A stretch of DNA of 64,000 nucleotides from Micromonospora sp. RHAY321 (GTDB taxonomy: Bacteria > Actinomycetota > Actinomycetes > Mycobacteriales > Micromonosporaceae), in the NCBI RefSeq assembly GCF_023896955.1, contig NZ_JAMHIW010000003.1, positions 434,001 through 498,000 of the forward strand. The letters are read 5' to 3'. Under the pieces are notes generated by a model. The model was not told where the DNA came from, ran no database searches, and saw only the letters and a program-made list of their open reading frames with translations. This document shows, one piece after another, positions 60,768 through 64,000 of this stretch. Within the stretch, counting starts at the first letter, position 1. Each line of letters starts with the position of its first letter. The position numbers were made by a program, and so were the translations under genes.

Positions 60768-62300
60768 TCACCGGCGCGCCTCCTGGACGGTGCCCACCGA
60801 CGGGGCGGGGTCGGTCCTGCCGATGTCGTCCATGGTCGCCTGGACGGCCGGGTTGATCACGTCAGTGACCGGCTTCGGGTAGAAGCCGAGCAGCACGATC
60901 AGCGCGATCAGCGGGGCGACCACGACCTTCTCGCGCAGGTTCAGGTCCCGGCGCATCCCGTCGACCTCGGTCAGGGCCGGATTGAGCGTGCCCTGGGTGG
61001 TGCGCTGCACCATCCACAGCACGTACGCGGCGGCCAGGATGATGCCGAGCGTGGCGATGACCGCGACCGGCTTGTTCACCGTGAACGTGCCGATCAGCAC
61101 CAGGAACTCGGAGATGAACGGCGCGGTGCCGGGCAGCGCGAGCGAGGCGAGACCGGCGAAGAAGAGCACCCCGGCGAGCACCGGGACCAACTTGCCGGCA
61201 CCACCGAAGTCACTGATCAACGCCGAGCCACGCCGGGCGATCAGCATGCCCACCACCAGGAAGAGCAGGCCGGTGGCCAACCCGTGGTTGAGCATGTAGA
61301 GCACCGCGCCGGTGCCGGCCTGGGTGGTGAAGGCGAAGATGCCCACCCCGATGAAGCCGAAGTGCGCGATCGAGGTGTACGAAACCAGCCGCTTGAGGTC
61401 GTTCTGGCCGACCGCCAGCAGCGCGGCGTACACGATGCCGATCACGCCGAGCGCCAGCGCCCACGGCGCGAACCACTTCGACGCCTCGGGGAACAGCGGC
61501 AGGCAGTAGCGCAGGATGCCGAACGTACCGACCTTGTCCAGCACGCCGACCAGCAGCGCCGCCGCGCCCGCGGGGGCGGCGCCACCGGCGTCCGGCAGCC
61601 AGGTGTGGAACGGGAAGAACGGCGCCTTGATGGCGAACGCGAGGAAGAAGCCGAGGAACAGCCAGCGCTCCGTGCCGGTGCTGATGTCGACCTGCGACAG
61701 GGCCTGCCAGTCGAAGGTCTTGCCGCCGACCACCCAGAGCCCGATCACCGCGGCCAGCATGAACAGGCCGCCGACGAGCGAGTAGAGGAAGAACTTCACC
61801 GCCGCGTACTGCCGCTGGTGGCCGCCGTAGCTGCCGATCAGGAAGTACATCGGCACCAGCATGACCTCGAAGAACACGTAGAACAGGAAGACGTCGGCGG
61901 CGGCGAAGACGCCGATCATCGTGCACTCGAGGACCAGCAGCAACGCGAAGTAGACGGGCACCGACCGCTTCGACGACTCCGCGTCGTGCCAGGACGCCAG
62001 GATCACCAGCGGCACCAGCACCGCGATCAGCATCAACATCACCAGCGCGATGCCGTCGGCGGCGAAGGTGAAGTTGACGCCCCAGTTCGGGATCCACGAG
62101 TACGACTCGCGGAACTGGAACCTGTCACCGCCTGCCTTGAAGCTGACCCACATCACCACCGAGAGCACCAGCACCAGCAGCGACCAGACGAACGCCACCT
62201 GCTTGGCCAGCTCCGGCCGGTGGCGCGGCAGGAAGGCCACCACCAGGGCGCCCACCAGTGGCGCCACGGTGAGCACCGAGAGGAACGGGAAGTTGGACAT
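60768..62300 (-). CDS. nuoM: NADH-quinone oxidoreductase subunit M
   Basis: 510 residues. Second antiporter-like subunit. Its key residues are the Glu in VFLFYVFFEVMLVPMYFLIG and the Lys in FAIKAPFFPFHTWLPDAGG; NDLKRLVSYTSIAHFGFIGV and GTGAVLYMLNHGLATGLLFL are standard. It starts MSNFPFLSVLTVAPLVGALV, 64 bases after the nuoL stop. It would translocate protons as part of the membrane arm. Confidence 0.97.
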   Translation of the reverse strand: MSNFPFLSVLTVAPLVGALVVAFLPRHRPELAKQVAFVWSLLVLVLSVVMWVSFKAGGDRFQFRESYSWIPNWGVNFTFAADGIALVMLMLIAVLVPLVILASWHDAESSKRSVPVYFALLLVLECTMIGVFAAADVFLFYVFFEVMLVPMYFLIGSYGGHQRQYAAVKFFLYSLVGGLFMLAAVIGLWVVGGKTFDWQALSQVDISTGTERWLFLGFFLAFAIKAPFFPFHTWLPDAGGAAPAGAAALLVGVLDKVGTFGILRYCLPLFPEASKWFAPWALALGVIGIVYAALLAVGQNDLKRLVSYTSIAHFGFIGVGIFAFTTQAGTGAVLYMLNHGLATGLLFLVVGMLIARRGSALISDFGGAGKLVPVLAGVLFFAGLASLALPGTAPFISEFLVLIGTFTVNKPVAVIATLGIILAAAYVLWMVQRTTQGTLNPALTEVDGMRRDLNLREKVVVAPLIALIVLLGFYPKPVTDVINPAVQATMDDIGRTDPAPSVGTVQEARR

Positions 62301-62364
62301 TATGCGGCCTTACCTCCGTCGTCACTGCGTGGTCCGCCGGCGGGGGCGGCCGGAAAGAGGTCGA

Positions 62365-64000
62365 TCACGCCAACCACCCCGCCTGCACGGCCAGGAACGC
62401 CGCCATCACCAGCAGCGCACCGGCCAGGATCGAGGTGGCGTACGAGCGGACGAAGCCGGTCTGCAGCCGCCGGAGCCGGCCCGAGCCACCGCCGACCGCG
62501 GCGGCGAGCCCGTTGACCAGCCCGTCGACGCCCCGGTTGTCGAGGTAGACCAACGCCCGGGTGAGGAAGATGCCCGGCTTCTCGAAGACCGCCTCGTTCA
62601 CCGCGTCGGTGTAGAGGTTGCGCCGTGCGGCGGTGACCAGCACCCCGGCCGGTTGCGGCGCGGTGGCCGTACCGGCGCGGAACAGGAACCAGGCCAGCCC
62701 GGCGCCGAGAACGGTGACCAGCAGCGAGAGCACGGTGATCACGGCGTGCGAGAGGACCGCCTCGTGCTCGGCGTGCTCGCCGCCCAGCCCGGCGGTCGCC
62801 GTCAGCCAGTCCGGCACCGAGGTGGAGAGCAGGAAACCGGCACCGACCGAGCCGACCGCCAGCAGGACCAGCGGGATCGTCATCAACGCCGGCGACTCGT
62901 GCGGGTGCTCGATGTCCTCGGTCCACCGCTTCGGGCCGTGGAAGGTGAGCACGAACAGCCGCGTCATGTAGAACGCGGTCAGCCCGGCGCCGAGCAGCGC
63001 CGCACCGCCGAAGAGCCAGGCGGTCCAGTCCTCCCGCTCGAAGGCCGCCACGATGATCGGCTCCTTCGAGAAGAAGCCGGAGAACGGGAACATGCCGATG
63101 ATGGCCAGCCAGCCCATCATGAAGGTCAACCAGGTGATCTTCATGTGCTTCGACAGCCCGCCGAAGCGGCGGATGTCCACCTGGTCCTTCATCCCGTGCA
63201 TGACCGAGCCGGCGCCCAGGAACATGTTGGCCTTGAAGAAGCCGTGCGCCAGCAGGTGCACGATGGCCAGCGCGTACGCCCCACCGCCCAGGCCGACGCC
63301 GAGGAACATGTAGCCGATCTGGCTCACCGTCGACCAGGCGAGCACCCGCTTGATGTCGTCCTTGGCCGCGCCGATGATGCAGCCCATCAGCAGGGTGAGC
63401 GCGCCGACGCTGACCACCACGAGCTGGAGCGTCGAGTTCGCGGAGAAGATCGGGTTGGAGCGGGCGATCAGGTAGACGCCCGCCGTGACCATGGTGGCGG
63501 CGTGGATGAGCGCCGACACCGGGGTCGGGCCCTCCATCGCGTCCGGCAGCCATGCCTGGAGCGGGAACTGGCCGGACTTGCCTGCCGCGCCGAGCAGCAG
63601 CAGCAGGCCCAGCACCAGCACGGTGGCGCCGGTCAGCGCGCCGACACCGTTGAACACCTCGTCGTACTGGGTGGTGCCCAGCGTGGCGAACATGATGAAG
63701 ATGCCGATGGCCAGGCCGGCGTCGCCGACCCGGTTCATCAGGAACGCCTTCTTGCCGGCGGTGGCCGCGCTGGGCCGCCCGTACCAGAAGGAGATCAGCA
63801 GGTACGACGCCAGGCCGACGCCCTCCCAGCCGAAGTACAGCATCACGTAGTTGTTGCCGAGCACCAGCAGCAGCATGGCCGCGACGAACAGGTTGAAGTA
63901 CGCGAAGAACCGGCGGCGGCCCGCGTCGTGCGCCATGTACTCCACCGCGTACAGGTGGATCAGGAAGCCCACCCCGGTGATCAGGAGTACGAAGACCGCG
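62365..64000 (-). CDS. nuoL: NADH-quinone oxidoreductase subunit L, C-terminal part (N-terminus beyond the window)
   Basis: About 545 residues are present, read from the right edge in frame AVFVLLITGVGFLIHLYAVE. The missing part is the first ~90-100 residues of a subunit usually 630-660 long. Key residues: Glu in VMLYFGWEGVGLASYLLISF, the GKSGQFPLQAWLPDAMEGPT lysine segment, PVSALIHAATMVTAGVYLIA, and DDIKRVLAWSTVSQIGYMFL. The long lateral helix and last membrane helix are at the C-terminus. It is the largest proton-channel subunit of complex I; nuoM and nuoN follow. The rest of the nuo operon should lie to the right of the window. Confidence 0.95.
   Translation of the reverse strand, partial: AVFVLLITGVGFLIHLYAVEYMAHDAGRRRFFAYFNLFVAAMLLLVLGNNYVMLYFGWEGVGLASYLLISFWYGRPSAATAGKKAFLMNRVGDAGLAIGIFIMFATLGTTQYDEVFNGVGALTGATVLVLGLLLLLGAAGKSGQFPLQAWLPDAMEGPTPVSALIHAATMVTAGVYLIARSNPIFSANSTLQLVVVSVGALTLLMGCIIGAAKDDIKRVLAWSTVSQIGYMFLGVGLGGGAYALAIVHLLAHGFFKANMFLGAGSVMHGMKDQVDIRRFGGLSKHMKITWLTFMMGWLAIIGMFPFSGFFSKEPIIVAAFEREDWTAWLFGGAALLGAGLTAFYMTRLFVLTFHGPKRWTEDIEHPHESPALMTIPLVLLAVGSVGAGFLLSTSVPDWLTATAGLGGEHAEHEAVLSHAVITVLSLLVTVLGAGLAWFLFRAGTATAPQPAGVLVTAARRNLYTDAVNEAVFEKPGIFLTRALVYLDNRGVDGLVNGLAAAVGGGSGRLRRLQTGFVRSYATSILAGALLVMAAFLAVQAGWLA

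Overview
The window is chromosomal DNA of a high-GC actinomycete, most likely of the family Micromonosporaceae (Micromonospora or a close relative). The evidence is the strong G/C bias at third codon positions, many GTG starts, stop/start overlaps of the TGATG and ATGA/GTGA kinds, and a gene order that I recall from the Streptomyces coelicolor topA-hppA-bldG region. I saw no tRNA, rRNA or CRISPR array.

Layout. 0-1.5 kb: a TetR-ABM-oxidoreductase operon running off the left edge. 1.5-9.6 kb: topA, a small lipoprotein pair, the proton-pumping pyrophosphatase hppA, and the bldG anti-anti-sigma/anti-sigma pair. 9.7-18.5 kb: a DECH-box helicase of the 'helicase/secretion neighbourhood' and a tightly coupled Tad-type pilus operon (ssd, tadA, tadB, tadC, a DUF4244 pilin and two TadE-like genes). 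18.7-21.6 kb: a three-gene ECF sigma factor operon. 21.7-23.2 kb: an alpha/beta hydrolase lacking its nucleophile and a small membrane protein.

23.4-28.9 kb is an accessory scar. Two homologous tyrosine-recombinase relics in the same orientation bracket an FG-GAP protein, a DUF4259 protein, a SUKH-3 immunity-type protein inside a pair of inverted repeats, and a frameshifted kinase. 29-32.7 kb returns to core genes: a HAD-IB phosphatase, a degenerate Fic-fold protein and acetyl-CoA synthetase.

32.9-41.2 kb holds three tandem secreted M6 (immune inhibitor A type) metalloproteases, each followed by its own terminator; the third carries a one-base frameshift just after its HExxH motif. 42.8-50.3 kb is part of a type VII secretion (ESX) locus: a long SseB-domain protein with a translationally coupled small partner, mycosin, two WXG100 proteins and EccE. 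50.3-58 kb is mixed housekeeping: a holin-like membrane protein, a GNAT, RarD, an ECF sigma/anti-sigma pair, PhoX, an IclR regulator and an MFS transporter. The right end holds nuoL (cut by the window edge), nuoM and nuoN of complex I, followed by a polyprenyl diphosphate synthase that plausibly makes the menaquinone side chain.

The leads I would follow first are the SseB-domain protein with its coupled partner beside the ESX genes, the three M6 proteases with one broken copy, the Fic-like protein that keeps an inhibitory motif but has lost its active site, and the integrase-bracketed accessory scar.
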